From JAGUXG01 sp043798435 (GTDB lineage Bacteria; UBA9089; UBA9088; JAGUXG01): a stretch of 14,338 nucleotides of DNA. This document shows, piece after piece, positions 13,405-14,338 of this stretch (within the stretch, counting starts at the first letter, position 1; every line of letters begins with the position of its first letter). Where the stretch lies: the NCBI GenBank assembly GCA_043798435.1, contig JAZDOR010000126.1:1-14338 (forward strand), written 5' to 3'. The notes under the pieces were generated by a model. The model saw only the letters and a list, made by a program, of their open reading frames with translations. It searched no databases and was not told the origin of the DNA. Made by a program: the position numbers and the translations under genes.

Positions 13405-14199
13405 ATGTTATCAAGTTTCTTTTCTGAGGTTGGTAGGGTTACTATTTTAGCCTCTCAGGTAATCGGGCTTTTATTCAAGTCTATAATTCACGGTGAATTC
13501 TTCAGGCAAGAAAGCCATCCAGTCCGCATCTTACCTACCCCTTTGACCAAAAGAATCCTCCTTCAGCTTGTTGAGGTAGGAGTGAACACCATTCCACTCC
13601 TCCTTATTATGTCAGGCTTCTTTGGCATGGTGCTTGCCTATCTTACTTATGGACAGTTCAAAAGGGTTGAGATGGAGATGTATACAGGCTCACTTGTCGG
13701 AGCCTCAATGGTCACAGAGCTTGGACCTATAATTGTGGCTATCCTTGTAGCTGGAAGGATTGGCAGTCAAACAGCAGCAACAATCAGCACAATGAAGACC
13801 ACAGAGCAGATTGATGCCCTAAAGGCTATGGCTGTCAATCCCGTTGAATATCTAATCCTTCCAAGGCTTATTGCCACTGTAATGATGATGCCCATACTCA
13901 CTGTTTTTGCTGATGTGGTTGGAATAATTGGGGGTGGGGTTGTGGCTGTTGGAGTCTTCTCCCTCTCATCTTCCCTCTATATCACAAGGATGATAGACTT
14001 CTTAAAGGTCTCTGACATTACCTCTGGCTTAATAAAATCCTTAGTCTTTGGAATGGTCATCATTATTATGAGTAGCTACAAAGGATTTCGGGCAGAAGAG
14101 GGTGCTGCCGGTGTAGGTATGGCGGTAACTGGAGCTGTTGTCCTATCTATAGCCTCAGTGCTTGTCTCGGACTACTTTTTGACGGTGATATTATTTTAG
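13405..14199 (+). CDS. MlaE-family ABC permease (lipid transport)
   Basis: This 264-residue inner-membrane permease belongs to the MlaE/YrbE family, which moves phospholipids between the inner and outer membranes together with an MlaF ATPase and an MlaD protein. The signature LGASMVTELGPIIVAILVAGRIGSQTAATISTMKTTEQIDAL covers about 98-139, followed by NPVEYLILPRLIA. Membrane helices lie at about 57-80, 105-118, 155-180 and 208-223, with a last one at 237-262. ATG 13405 has AAAGGAG six bases upstream and gives the usual length; an earlier ATG at 13294 lies in element E and was rejected. The stop TAG overlaps the first base of element C. No mlaF or mlaD is visible before the window ends. Confidence 0.93.
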   Translation: MLSSFFSEVGRVTILASQVIGLLFKSIIHGEFFRQESHPVRILPTPLTKRILLQLVEVGVNTIPLLLIMSGFFGMVLAYLTYGQFKRVEMEMYTGSLVGASMVTELGPIIVAILVAGRIGSQTAATISTMKTTEQIDALKAMAVNPVEYLILPRLIATVMMMPILTVFADVVGIIGGGVVAVGVFSLSSSLYITRMIDFLKVSDITSGLIKSLVFGMVIIIMSSYKGFRAEEGAAGVGMAVTGAVVLSIASVLVSDYFLTVILF

Positions 14200-14338
14200 T
14201 AACTACTCATAATTTTGGGGAGGACTAATATTTTTTGACACAGATTTACACTGATTTTCACTGATAAGAATTAAAAATTATCAGTGTTCATCTGTGTCCA
14301 TCAGTGTCTAAAATATTTCTTCATTTATAATCAGTTTT
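14199..14338. mobile_element. Element C: copy of element A, cut by the window end
   Basis: The left end GTAACTACTCA (14199-14209) is identical to that of element A and continues to TTTTGGGGAGGACTAA, which matches the inverse of element B. The core is a hairpin of 31-base arms (14237-14267 and 14278-14308) made of ACACAGAT/ACACTGAT words. The first base of the element is the last base of the mlaE stop codon. The right end is outside the window. Confidence 0.8.

Overview
The window is AT-rich bacterial DNA with the standard genetic code (TAA, TAG and TGA all end genes), and every supported gene is on the + strand. A permease of the MlaE family and a TPR protein with a signal peptide suggest a diderm (outer-membrane) bacterium. 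The repeat-rich gaps, the cluster of toxin-antitoxin pairs and the incomplete rpsR-rplI-dnaB neighbourhood fit an uncultivated candidate-phylum genome, but the sequence alone does not let me name the phylum.

Layout. Positions 1-138 are the end of a repeat element. Positions 157-3600 are a tightly overlapping operon: a radical SAM protein, a fused double ECF ATPase, and an EcfT protein with a membrane extension that looks like a substrate-binding S component. Element A (3608-3821) follows, then a gene-end remnant and a second, cobalt-type T component (cbiQ, 3908-4720). Positions 4721-5098 hold a hairpin and element F. Next come a zinc-dependent dehydrogenase (5099-6088), a small Cys-rich membrane protein, a PIN-domain protein with a small partner, and a ParE-type toxin-antitoxin pair. 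proC (7689-8471) is followed by element B, then a translationally coupled run of yggU-like gene, TPR protein, hicB, hicA and dcd (8702-10967). After element D come rpsR, rplI and dnaB, then element E, mlaE and the start of element C.

The most unusual content is the repeats. First, two copies of a palindromic 54-bp sequence (50/54 identical) lie in the same reading frame inside two adjacent genes, the radical SAM gene and the ECF ATPase gene, much like Rickettsia palindromic elements. Second, the gaps between genes carry several non-autonomous elements of about 120-230 bp whose inverted ends share a motif close to GTAAYNNYTYA, while their inner hairpins are built from quite different short repeats. 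One element has an exact 8-bp flanking duplication. Several sit exactly on or just after stop codons, and in dnaB the element end supplies the stop. Third, heptamer arrays occur both in gaps and inside the TPR gene, where six 7-bp units (42 bp) keep the frame.

The genes form a transport module of uncertain substrate, a mobile toxin-antitoxin belt, and a housekeeping core (proline synthesis, dUMP supply, ribosomal proteins, replicative helicase, lipid transport) spaced by these elements.
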